Counted from the first letter of the stretch, positions 1 through 6,028 are shown. The stretch: 7,260 nucleotides of DNA from an uncultured Collinsella sp. (GCA_900541875.1 UQLF01000036.1:1-7260), one strand, 5' to 3'. Numbers and translations: made by a program. Notes: generated from the sequence alone by a model not told the origin.

Positions 1-8
1 TATCGGGT

Positions 9-46
9 TCCCACATTCATCCGCACATGTGCGGATGAATGTGGGA
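9..46. repeat. Perfect 38-bp palindrome upstream of rho
   Basis: The arm TCCCACATTCATCCGCACA (9-27) is followed directly by its exact reverse complement (28-46), with no mismatch. As RNA it would fold into a stem of about 17 bp closed by a 4-nt loop. Neither strand has a T-run after it, so it is not a standard intrinsic terminator. Its right arm overlaps the first bases of a GGGAGGTG ribosome-binding-like sequence (43-50). It could be a protein-binding operator, a processing or stability hairpin at the end of an upstream transcript, or a dispersed repeat. The structure is directly visible; the function is unknown. Confidence 0.9.
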
Positions 47-55
47 GGTGTTCGA

Positions 56-142
56 ATGAAGTCGATAATCAAGGTTTTGAATAGTCGTTTAAGAACGTCC
101 CCAATGGCTAAGTTGCAGGTGACGGCGGTTGTGTTACACTAA
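56..142 (+). CDS. Possible 28-codon small ORF, or tail of an upstream gene
   Basis: An ATG at 56 opens 28 codons ending in TAA at 140-142. The product would begin MKSIIKVLNSRL and be basic, with no recognised domain. A good Shine-Dalgarno sequence, GGGAGGTG (43-50), lies 5 nt before the ATG, partly inside the right arm of the 38-bp palindrome. The same frame is open back to position 2, so this could instead be the last ~46 codons of a gene that starts left of the window. Its stop codon touches the -10 box of the presumed rho promoter. The ribosome binding site is the only positive evidence; chance is a real alternative. Confidence 0.2.
   Translation: MKSIIKVLNSRLRTSPMAKLQVTAVVLH
113..140 (+). 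promoter_or_regulatory. Presumed rho promoter (sigma70-type, extended -10)
   Basis: A -35-like TTGCAG (113-118) is separated by 16 nt from TACACT (135-140). TACACT is preceded by TG plus one base (132-134), giving an extended -10 element that can offset a weak -35. Transcription would begin near 147 and give a leader of about 138 nt before the rho start codon. It is the best promoter-like match in the intergenic region; the start site is predicted only. Confidence 0.55.
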
Positions 143-146
143 CGCT

Positions 147-284
147 GCGTATATGACGCAAATATCTCGATACAGATCAATGATGTCCGTCGGTATTTGA
201 CGGAGCTAGACTGTTTAGCCGCCCTGAAGGTTTATGCAGGGAGCATGTGATCACAGGGCTTGAAAAGAAAGTTGAGCAAACACT
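147..284 (+). promoter_or_regulatory. rho: rho 5' leader with two small hairpins
   Basis: This stretch lies between the predicted transcription start and the GTG of rho. It contains a 5-bp hairpin, TGCGT/ACGCA (146-160), and a 6-bp hairpin, TCCGTC/GACGGA with a 7-nt loop (186-204). It also contains a 10-bp palindrome, TGTGATCACA (246-255). Two very short reading frames are present, 153-200 (15 codons) and 234-263 (9 codons), but neither has a convincing ribosome binding site. In E. coli, rho is autoregulated through its leader; a similar role here is only an inference, since no known riboswitch or leader structure is recognised. Confidence 0.35.
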
Positions 285-2852
285 GTGTCTGATCAACAGC
301 AAGAAAACGAAATAACGACGACTCAAGCCGCTCCCGCTGCACCGGTTGCGTCGGACCAGGTCGCGGCGCCCGCGCAAGCCTCGGCTCCTGAGACGCCTAA
401 GGCTGCTTCGACGCCTACGCCTGCAGCGGCTGAGAAGGCCGTGCCTGCAACTGGTGAGGAGGCTGCTCCGGCAAAGTCCAAGCGCACTCGCCGCACGGCC
501 AAGCCTGCCGCTGACGGCGAGGAGGTCACCAAGCCCAAGCGCCGTACCACGCGCACGACGCGCGCCAAGCGCACCGTTGCAGCTGACTCCTCGGCGCCGA
601 TTTCCGATGAGGTCGCGCAGGCACGTGCGTTGGCGCAGATTAGCGAGGCTCAGGTGGTGCGCGCCCGCCGTCGTGCTGCCGAGCGCGAGGCCGCGGCTCT
701 GACCGAGCTTGCAGCTCCGTCTGTGCCCGAGACGCCTGCCGCCACCGAGACCCCTGTCGCCGACCAGCCGACCGAGAAGCCGGTACCGCGCACACGCCGT
801 CGCACGGCTGCTAAGGCCGATCGGGTTGCTGAACAGGTAACCCCCGAGCTCATTGAGGCTTCGGTCCGTTCCGCGGCGGGGGAGGGCACATCGCCTGTTG
901 AGCCCGCTGCGCCTGTCGAGGCCCGCGAAGTTCCCGTTGTCGATCCGGCTTTGCGTCCGCACCGTCGCGGTCGCAAGCCCAAGGCCTTCGTCGAGGAAGA
1001 GAAGGCCGCAGCCGCAGCCGCTCGGGATGCTGCGGCGACCGCCGAGTCTGCAACCGCTGCCGATGCACCCGTCCAGGATGCCACGACTTCCGAGGCCGTT
1101 TCTGCCGATGTCGAGCCCGCCGACGTCCGTCCCGGTCGCAGCCGTCGCACTGCTGTTAAGCGCACGTCCAAGGCTAAGGCCGCCAAGAAGGGTACGTCCG
1201 AGGATTCCGACGAGACGATCGCCGATGCATCGACTGATGCCGCCGAGCCCCAGGACGTCGAGCAGCCTGCGTCCGAGAAGCCCAAGCGCGGTCGTAAGAA
1301 GTCCGCTAAGGCCAAGGCGTCCGAGCATCAGGCTGATGCCGAAGCGCAGGTCGATTCTGGCGCCGAGGCCAATGAAGCCGCTGCGGCCAATGCCGACGCC
1401 GCCGCAACCGATGGTGCCGCGCCCGCCGAGGCCGAAGACGGCGCTCGCCCCAACCGCCGCCAGCACAAGCGCAACGAGGAGCGCAATGAGCGCAAGGACG
1501 AGCGCAACAACGACCGTCGCAACCGTCAGCGCGATCGCAAGCAGCGCAACAAGGAGCGCAACGCCGCCCCCACCGAGCCCACGCTTTCGCGTGAGGAGCT
1601 CGCTGCCATGAAGGTCGCCGAACTGCGCGAGAAGGCCAAGGAGTTCGAGATCGAGACGACCGGCAAGAAGAAAGCCGAGCTCGTCGAGGAGATCTACGTC
1701 ACAGCCGCGAAGGCCGAGGGCTTCCGCGACATCAAGGGCATCCTGCAGATTCGTCCGGACAGCTCCGGTATCATCCATGCCCACGGTTACATGAAGTCCA
1801 ACGACGACGCCTTCGTCCCCGCCTACCTCATCCGCTCCGCGCGTCTGCGCACGGGCGACGTCATCGAGGGCTCGCTTCGTCCTTCGCGCGGCGGCGACAA
1901 GCGCGCCGGCCTCGCCAAAATCACGACCGTCAACGGTCTAGACCCCGAGCAGATTCGCAACCGCCCCAAGTTCGGTGACCTCACCCCGGTCTATCCCAAC
2001 GAGCCGCTGCGCATGGAGCACGGCAAGGACTGCATTACCGGTCGCGCCATCGACATCGTGTCGCCGATCGGCAAGGGTCAGCGTGGCCTGATCGTGTCCC
2101 CGCCCAAGGCCGGCAAGACCACAATCCTCAAGAAGATCTGCCAGTCTATCTCGATTAACAACCCCGAGGTGCACCTCATCTGCCTGCTCGTCGACGAGCG
2201 TCCCGAAGAGGTCACCGATATGCAGCGTTCCATCAAGGGCGAGGTTGTGGCGTCGACCTTCGATATGCCCGCCGACAACCACACTCGCGTGGCAGAGCTC
2301 GTCATCGAGCGCGCCAAGCGCATCGTGGAGCTGGGTGGCGACGTCGTGGTGGTGCTCGACTCCATTACGCGTCTTGCCCGCGCCTACAACTTGGCGGCGC
2401 CCGCCTCGGGCCGCATCCTTTCGGGCGGCGTCGATTCGGCGGCCCTGTATCCGCCCAAGCGCTTCCTGGGCGCAGCCCGTAATATCGAGAACGGTGGCTC
2501 GCTCACCATCCTGGCCTCCGCACTCATCGACACCGGTTCCAAGATGGACGAAGTCATCTTTGAGGAGTTCAAGGGCACCGGCAACATGGAGCTTAAGCTC
2601 GACCGCGACCTGGCCGATCGCCGCATCTTCCCGGCTATCGACCCCGTTGCCTCCGGTACGCGTAACGAGGATCTGCTGGTCGACGAGCAGATGCGCCCGT
2701 TTGTCTTTGGTTTGCGTCGCATCCTCGCCGGCATGAACAATACCGAACGCGCGGCCGCATCGTTTATCAAGGGTCTTAAGGGCACCAACACCAACCAGGA
2801 GTTCCTGGTGCGTTCGGCCAAAAAGCACAGCGACTACGAGCAGACGTTCTAG
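285..2852 (+). CDS. rho: Transcription termination factor Rho with a ~433-residue N-terminal extension
   Basis: Rho is the hexameric RNA-dependent ATPase/translocase that ends transcription at untranslated C-rich RNA. Residues 434-855 (422 residues, close to the 419 of E. coli Rho) form the whole canonical protein. They comprise a Rho-N helical domain (~434-476), an OB-fold RNA-binding domain (~485-550) and a RecA-like motor. Visible motor features are the P-loop PPKAGKTT (606-613, K611), VDERPEE, Walker B ending in D692 of DVVVVLDSITRLARAYN, the Q-loop/R-loop stretch SGGVDSAALYPPKRFLGAARN, FKGTGNMEL, and R793 in SGTRNEDLL, matching the arginine-finger region. Residues 1-433 are low complexity: Ala/Pro/Glu stretches alternating with basic clusters (64-74, 83-97, 165-177, 223-234, 282-302, 332-345, 388-426). 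The start is GTG at 285; its ribosome binding site is weak (AAGAAAG near 265-271), but no other in-frame start upstream fits. The gene is monocistronic, with its own promoter and terminator. The identity of the core is certain; the role of the extension is unknown. Confidence 0.97.
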   Translation: MSDQQQENEITTTQAAPAAPVASDQVAAPAQASAPETPKAASTPTPAAAEKAVPATGEEAAPAKSKRTRRTAKPAADGEEVTKPKRRTTRTTRAKRTVAADSSAPISDEVAQARALAQISEAQVVRARRRAAEREAAALTELAAPSVPETPAATETPVADQPTEKPVPRTRRRTAAKADRVAEQVTPELIEASVRSAAGEGTSPVEPAAPVEAREVPVVDPALRPHRRGRKPKAFVEEEKAAAAAARDAAATAESATAADAPVQDATTSEAVSADVEPADVRPGRSRRTAVKRTSKAKAAKKGTSEDSDETIADASTDAAEPQDVEQPASEKPKRGRKKSAKAKASEHQADAEAQVDSGAEANEAAAANADAAATDGAAPAEAEDGARPNRRQHKRNEERNERKDERNNDRRNRQRDRKQRNKERNAAPTEPTLSREELAAMKVAELREKAKEFEIETTGKKKAELVEEIYVTAAKAEGFRDIKGILQIRPDSSGIIHAHGYMKSNDDAFVPAYLIRSARLRTGDVIEGSLRPSRGGDKRAGLAKITTVNGLDPEQIRNRPKFGDLTPVYPNEPLRMEHGKDCITGRAIDIVSPIGKGQRGLIVSPPKAGKTTILKKICQSISINNPEVHLICLLVDERPEEVTDMQRSIKGEVVASTFDMPADNHTRVAELVIERAKRIVELGGDVVVVLDSITRLARAYNLAAPASGRILSGGVDSAALYPPKRFLGAARNIENGGSLTILASALIDTGSKMDEVIFEEFKGTGNMELKLDRDLADRRIFPAIDPVASGTRNEDLLVDEQMRPFVFGLRRILAGMNNTERAAASFIKGLKGTNTNQEFLVRSAKKHSDYEQTF
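1468..1562 (+). repeat. Short tandem-like AGCGCAA repeats inside rho
   Basis: The heptamer AGCGCAA begins at 1468, 1480, 1489, 1501, 1543 and 1555, mostly at 9- or 12-bp spacing. In the rho frame it encodes the Arg/Asn/Glu-rich basic tract at residues ~395-426, just before the Rho-N domain. In-frame spacing in multiples of three suggests growth by slippage or unequal crossover, so repeat number may vary between strains. The repeats are seen directly; their mechanism of origin is inferred. Confidence 0.7.
1593..1610 (+). promoter_or_regulatory. Possible internal ribosome binding site and start in rho
   Basis: GAGGAG (1593-1598) lies 9 nt before an in-frame ATG (1608-1610, Met442), which is the first internal ATG in the gene and falls within the first helix of the Rho-N domain. 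Initiation here would give a 414-residue protein with almost the size of ordinary Rho and without the extension. The GAGGAG also simply encodes Glu-Glu in the conserved Rho-N helix, so it may be coincidence. Confidence 0.25.
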
Positions 2853-2889
2853 GTTGTCATCCACACGCAGCGATAGTCATCAATGCAAT

Positions 2890-2922
2890 AAAGGGTCGGG
2901 GCTTTGAGCCTCGGCCCTTTTC
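2890..2922 (+). terminator. Intrinsic terminator after rho
   Basis: A stem runs from AAAGGG (2890-2895) to CCCTTT (2915-2920). It continues inward through CGGGGCT and AGCCTCG with two G-T wobbles, giving about 14 pairs around a 3-nt loop. The 3' arm runs into TTTTCTATAT. It starts 37 nt after the rho stop codon, which supports rho ending its own transcription unit. Confidence 0.85.
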
Positions 2923-3000
2923 TATATCGCCGCTCCGCGCTTATTTTTGACCATAAGACTGGCAAGCAGCAGGTTTCCCGTTTCAATCCGACATCGTCGC

Positions 3001-3029
3001 TTGCAATCGACAGGGCGGTTTCGCATAAT
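3001..3029 (+). promoter_or_regulatory. Promoter for the two-TM protein/VanZ operon
   Basis: TTGCAA (3001-3006) and CATAAT (3024-3029) are separated by the ideal 17 nt. They match the sigma70 consensus at 4/6 and 5/6 positions. Transcription would start near 3036, about 130 nt before the ATG at 3166. It lies downstream of the rho terminator, which supports independent expression of the following two genes. Confidence 0.6.
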
Positions 3030-3165
3030 AGCTTTTAAGCTTCGCGACGGAAAACGCAGATGAAACGAACCATATACCGTTGCTTTGGGGCATAGCCCCG
3101 CTTCATCTTCTCTCGCGCAGCCAACTGAATGATGCGATTTGGGTGCTGGAAGATGGGGAGAGCTC

Positions 3166-4566
3166 ATGGCTTCTTCTGATGCAACACAACGAGCAGTCCT
3201 TGCCGGACTTTCGTGCGGGATCGGCCTTGCCGCTCCCGTGGTTATGTATGCCGCGACGCTGCCGTTTTCGTCGGTGAACGAGACGGTCGTGGCGGGTGCG
3301 GTTCCCTTCGCCGTGGGCGCGGTGGCGGGCGTGGGCATCTATGCCGCATCGCTGGGTATTTCCGAGTATCGTGCGCAGCGTGAAGAGCGTCTGTTCCAGC
3401 CCGATGCCATGGGCGGTGCCGCCAATCTCAATCAACATCAAAGTGAGTTCAAGACCGCCTCGATTCCAGCTCAGCAGCAGGATGCGACTCCTTTCGCTGC
3501 GGCTTCTGCTTCTCAGGCTCAGGCGGAGCAGTCTACCTCGGCATTCCTTTCCGGCCTGACCGGTGCGTTCCAGCGCCGTCATGCCGATGATGGTGTCCCT
3601 ACCATCGCTCGAGCCGCAGATGCTATGGACGAGGACGAGGCTTGGTCTATGATCGACAGCATGCTCGACGACGATTCGCCGGTGAGCTGCGACCCTGCAC
3701 ACTCGCGCGACGTCTATCAAGTCGCCATCGACGAGCTCACCAACGGCGGGCAGACTTGCTCCCTCAATCGCGACGACATCGCCGCCGCGGCACGCGCCGT
3801 GTCTGGCTCCCAAGCCGCCCCTGCGGGCAGCACGGCAGCTTTCGTGGCACTCGTTGCCAATGCGGCAGCCAATAACGCCTACAGCGCTACCTCGGCGGAC
3901 GTGGACGCTTCTGCCGGCAATTCGTACGTTGATGAAGCCATGACTGCGGACGAGGAGGCCGTTGCCGCCCGCCGTGCTGCCGAAAGCTCGCTGTGGGGCG
4001 CTCCTGCCCAGCAGCAGGCGGCTGAGGCTGCGCCGTACAATGCAAACCTCGCCAGCATGCCTATCATCTCCGGTGCCGCGGACATCGATCTCGATGACCT
4101 CGATGAGCCTGCAGCCATCACCGCATCGATTGATGCCCAAGATCGCATCGACACCGGCGACCTTCCAGATGCCTCGCTCGAGGTTGATGTTCCCATGGCC
4201 GATTACTCGGGCCACGAGGGCATGTGGGCCGCCGCCACCGCGATTCTGGATGAGATTGACGAGCCCGCTCCTGTTGCAGCCCCCGCTCCCGTCGCTGCCC
4301 CTCAGCCTGCTGCCCCCGCCTATGTCGGCCGTCACAGCGCTGTGTTCCCCGAGGATACTGCCCGTATCTCGCGCGAGAGCATCGAGCGGGCCGAGGCTAT
4401 TGCCGCCGGCATTATGGAAAATCGTCGTCACGAGCGCGTCAATCAGATCCTCGAGGAAGAGATCGAGCGCCTGCAGTCCTCTACCGCCAAGCGTACGGGC
4501 CGTGCCTATCTGAGCGTTATCGAGGGCGGTACCGCCAGCTTCGCGCCGCTCCGCGCGGAGGCATAA
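3166..4566 (+). CDS. Unrecognised protein with two membrane segments and a long acidic cytoplasmic region
   Basis: The product is 466 residues and I do not recognise its family. Residues ~10-32 and ~41-65 are hydrophobic, Ala/Gly/Val-rich helices joined by a short PFSSVNET loop. Arg69, Arg72 and Arg75 follow the second helix, so by the positive-inside rule both ends should be cytoplasmic. The middle (~80-365) is Ala-rich and acidic and probably mostly disordered, with clusters such as DEDEAW (155-160) and DIDLDDLDE (306-314). A Pro/Ala linker (367-385) leads to a charged, probably helical or coiled-coil C-terminal segment (~402-437), then GRAYLSVIEGG (445-455). ATG 3166 is chosen because GGGGAG (3155-3160) sits 5 nt upstream; a TTG at 3139 has no such site. 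The gene is 7 nt from the VanZ gene, so the two are probably cotranscribed. A membrane-anchored scaffold or adaptor is possible but is only a guess. That it is a real gene is well supported by length, ribosome binding site and promoter. Confidence 0.85.
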   Translation: MASSDATQRAVLAGLSCGIGLAAPVVMYAATLPFSSVNETVVAGAVPFAVGAVAGVGIYAASLGISEYRAQREERLFQPDAMGGAANLNQHQSEFKTASIPAQQQDATPFAAASASQAQAEQSTSAFLSGLTGAFQRRHADDGVPTIARAADAMDEDEAWSMIDSMLDDDSPVSCDPAHSRDVYQVAIDELTNGGQTCSLNRDDIAAAARAVSGSQAAPAGSTAAFVALVANAAANNAYSATSADVDASAGNSYVDEAMTADEEAVAARRAAESSLWGAPAQQQAAEAAPYNANLASMPIISGAADIDLDDLDEPAAITASIDAQDRIDTGDLPDASLEVDVPMADYSGHEGMWAAATAILDEIDEPAPVAAPAPVAAPQPAAPAYVGRHSAVFPEDTARISRESIERAEAIAAGIMENRRHERVNQILEEEIERLQSSTAKRTGRAYLSVIEGGTASFAPLRAEA

Positions 4567-4573
4567 CTTCTGC

Positions 4574-5023
4574 ATGGTTAAGATCAATCGAAAATGGGCG
4601 GTCGTGACCTGCCTGATGGCGCTCTTGATCTGGGGCAATTCGCTGGTTCCCGGCTCGGGGTCGGGCTCGCTGAGCCTAACGGTCATGGAAGCTATCCGCG
4701 GTTTCCTGCACGGCGCGGGACTTCCATATGAATGGGTGACCAACTTTGTTGTTCGCAAGTGTGCGCATTTTACCGAGTATATGGTGCTCGGCATTCTGGC
4801 AACGCACGCCTTTGATTTTGAGGGCCGGCGCACCTTTGACGTGCTGCTGCCCACGGCGGTGTTCCTGCTGCTGATTCCCTCGATCGACGAGACGATTCAG
4901 CTCTTTGTGCCGGGACGCGCCGGCATGATCACCGATGTGATGATCGACTGCTGTGGAGCGGCAACGGGCGTTGTGCTCCGATATCTCTTACGGTCGCTGA
5001 TGCACGCCAGAAAAGCCGCCTAG
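4574..5023 (+). CDS. VanZ-family integral membrane protein
   Basis: This 149-residue protein has the VanZ-like signature. RKCAHFTEYMVLG (61-73) carries the conserved R-K-x2-H-F-x-E-Y-x2-L-G. DETIQLFVPGR (105-115) is followed by D121, D125, G128 and G132, the usual D-E-x2-Q-x3-P-G-R-x5-D pattern. There are about four hydrophobic segments (~8-26, ~64-80, ~88-104, ~118-139). VanZ itself gives low-level teicoplanin resistance in enterococci; most chromosomal relatives have no proven role, so this should not be read as a resistance gene. The likely ribosome binding site is GGAGG (4557-4561), inside the end of the preceding gene and 12 nt from the ATG. The 7-nt gap suggests cotranscription, and perhaps translational coupling, with the two-TM protein. 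The stop codon lies within the stem of the downstream terminator. Confidence 0.9.
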   Translation: MVKINRKWAVVTCLMALLIWGNSLVPGSGSGSLSLTVMEAIRGFLHGAGLPYEWVTNFVVRKCAHFTEYMVLGILATHAFDFEGRRTFDVLLPTAVFLLLIPSIDETIQLFVPGRAGMITDVMIDCCGAATGVVLRYLLRSLMHARKAA

Positions 5024-5055
5024 GACGTATTGTTTGGTCCTAGGCGGCCTTTTTT
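5015..5055. terminator. Bidirectional terminator between convergent genes
   Basis: A perfect 12-bp stem (GCCGCCTAGGAC at 5015-5026 with 5037-5048) closes a 10-nt loop. On the plus strand it runs into CCTTTTTTATTT, a strong intrinsic terminator for the VanZ operon. On the minus strand it is followed by TTTT (5014-5011), so it can also end the kinase transcript arriving from the right. The TAG stop of the VanZ gene (5021-5023) is inside the left arm. Confidence 0.9.
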
Positions 5056-5137
5056 ATTTGAGGGCTTATATGGGGCGTGGTGGCGTCGTTCCGTAGGTTG
5101 GATTTGCCGAGCGCGCAACGCCCTGTGGGTGCGTCTG

Positions 5138-6028
5138 CTACTGAAGTGCCTGTGCGCCCAGGGCCAGGCAGCCCATGATGCCCTGCTTGCCCTCGAGGCT
5201 GTTGTTGACAATGTAGGTATCGATGTCGTTGACCTCGGGCGTGACGATATAGCCGTTGAGCATCTCGGCGCACTTCTTGCGTGCGAGCGGCACGATGGGG
5301 GTGTGGTCGGCCACGCCGCCGCCGATGATGATCTTTTGCGGCGCGTAGCACAGCGTGTAGGTCATGAGTGCCTGTGCCAGATAGCCGGCGAGCAGGTCCA
5401 TGGCCTCCGGGTCATCGGCCATGTCTCCGGCGCTCTTGCCATCCCAGCGCTTTTTAACGCCGGGGCCGGCGATGAGGCCCTCGAGGCAGTTGTCGTGGAA
5501 GGGACAGGCGCTATGCTCGCCGATGGTGTCGCGCGGGTCACGCGTGACCAGGATGTGGCCGGCCTCGGGATGCATCATACCGTGCACGAGCTTACCGCCC
5601 GAGAGCACGCCGGCGCCCACACCGGTGCCGATGGTCAGGTAGACCACGTCCGTGAGGCCCTGGGCGCAACCAAAGGTGACCTCGCCCAAGCAGGCAACGT
5701 TGACGTCGGTGTCGTAGCCGCAGGGAATATTGAGCTCGTTTTGGATGGTGCCCAGCAGGTCGAAGTAGCGCCATGCCGTTTTGGGCGTCTCCAGGATCTT
5801 GCCGTATTGGGGCGAGGCAGGGTTGACTGCGGTGGGGCCAAAGGCGCCGATGCCCAGCGCGGCGATGCCCTTGTCGGCAAACCATGCATTGACGGCCTCA
5901 ACGGTCTCCTGCGGGGTCGTGGTCGCGATCTGCTCACGCTCCAGGACCGTACCGTCTGCATAGCCCGTGGCGCAGACCATCTTGGTGCCGCCGGCCTCGA
6001 GCGCTCCGATAAGCTGCTGTTCTGCCAT
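5138..6028 (-). CDS. ROK-family sugar kinase, fructokinase type (ScrK/GmuE-like)
   Basis: The product is 296 residues, the usual size for the zinc-containing bacterial ROK fructokinases. These phosphorylate fructose (some also other hexoses) with ATP in the cytoplasm. Visible features are the N-terminal phosphate loop EAGGTK (11-16), FGPTAVNP (63-70), and YDTDVN (105-110), whose D108 should be the catalytic base. The second nucleotide loop is GTGVGAG within TIGTGVGAG (132-140), and HPEAGH runs 153-158. A zinc site is formed by H158 with CPFHDNC (C175, H178, C181), and IIIGGGV marks the C-terminal nucleotide-binding part. The start ATG (6026-6028) has GAGAGG 6 nt upstream. The gene has its own promoter and ends at the shared bidirectional terminator. 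No sugar transporter or hydrolase adjoins it, so the substrate cannot be settled from context; glucokinase or mannokinase activity is possible. Confidence 0.92.
   Translation of the reverse strand: MAEQQLIGALEAGGTKMVCATGYADGTVLEREQIATTTPQETVEAVNAWFADKGIAALGIGAFGPTAVNPASPQYGKILETPKTAWRYFDLLGTIQNELNIPCGYDTDVNVACLGEVTFGCAQGLTDVVYLTIGTGVGAGVLSGGKLVHGMMHPEAGHILVTRDPRDTIGEHSACPFHDNCLEGLIAGPGVKKRWDGKSAGDMADDPEAMDLLAGYLAQALMTYTLCYAPQKIIIGGGVADHTPIVPLARKKCAEMLNGYIVTPEVNDIDTYIVNNSLEGKQGIMGCLALGAQALQ

Larger units (their letters stand above)
2853..3165 (+). other. Intergenic region between rho and the two-TM gene
   Basis: This 313-nt gap holds the rho terminator, a promoter for the next operon, and a leader of about 130 nt. 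The leader contains one GC-rich hairpin, GGGGC-ATA-GCCCC (3087-3099), which lacks a T-run. I see no convincing coding sequence, tRNA or known riboswitch in it. An in-frame extension of the next gene to a TTG at 3139 is possible but lacks a ribosome binding site. Confidence 0.6.

Noticed and set aside
246..255. TGTGATCACA as a CRP/cAMP receptor protein site
   Set aside because: The half-sites match the CRP consensus, but the required 6-nt spacer is missing, and the site would lie within the leader rather than near the promoter.
234..263. Nine-codon leader peptide before rho
   Set aside because: GAAGG is only 3 nt from its ATG, too close for good initiation, and the peptide shows no run of regulatory codons.
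177..1784. 535-codon open frame on the minus strand, antisense to the Rho extension
   Set aside because: It follows from the GC-rich, Ala/Arg/Lys-heavy codon pattern of rho. The product is Leu/Gly/Arg low complexity with no domain, and the other strand has an unmistakable Rho.
1938..2864. 308-codon open frame on the minus strand, antisense to the Rho ATPase domain
   Set aside because: It mirrors the conserved Rho motor coding sequence, has no recognisable domain, and would begin over the rho stop codon.
3087..3099. GGGGC-ATA-GCCCC as a terminator before the two-TM gene
   Set aside because: The stem is only 5 bp and has no T-run on either strand; it is more likely incidental leader structure.
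3103..4854. 583-codon minus-strand open frame opposite the two-TM gene and part of the VanZ gene
   Set aside because: The plus-strand genes have ribosome binding sites, a promoter, membrane segments and a VanZ signature. The minus-strand product is Arg/Gly/Leu-rich without a domain.
4574..5023. VanZ gene as evidence of a glycopeptide resistance cluster
   Set aside because: No vanA/B-type ligase, vanH, vanX or VanRS genes are nearby, and VanZ-family proteins are common chromosomal genes.
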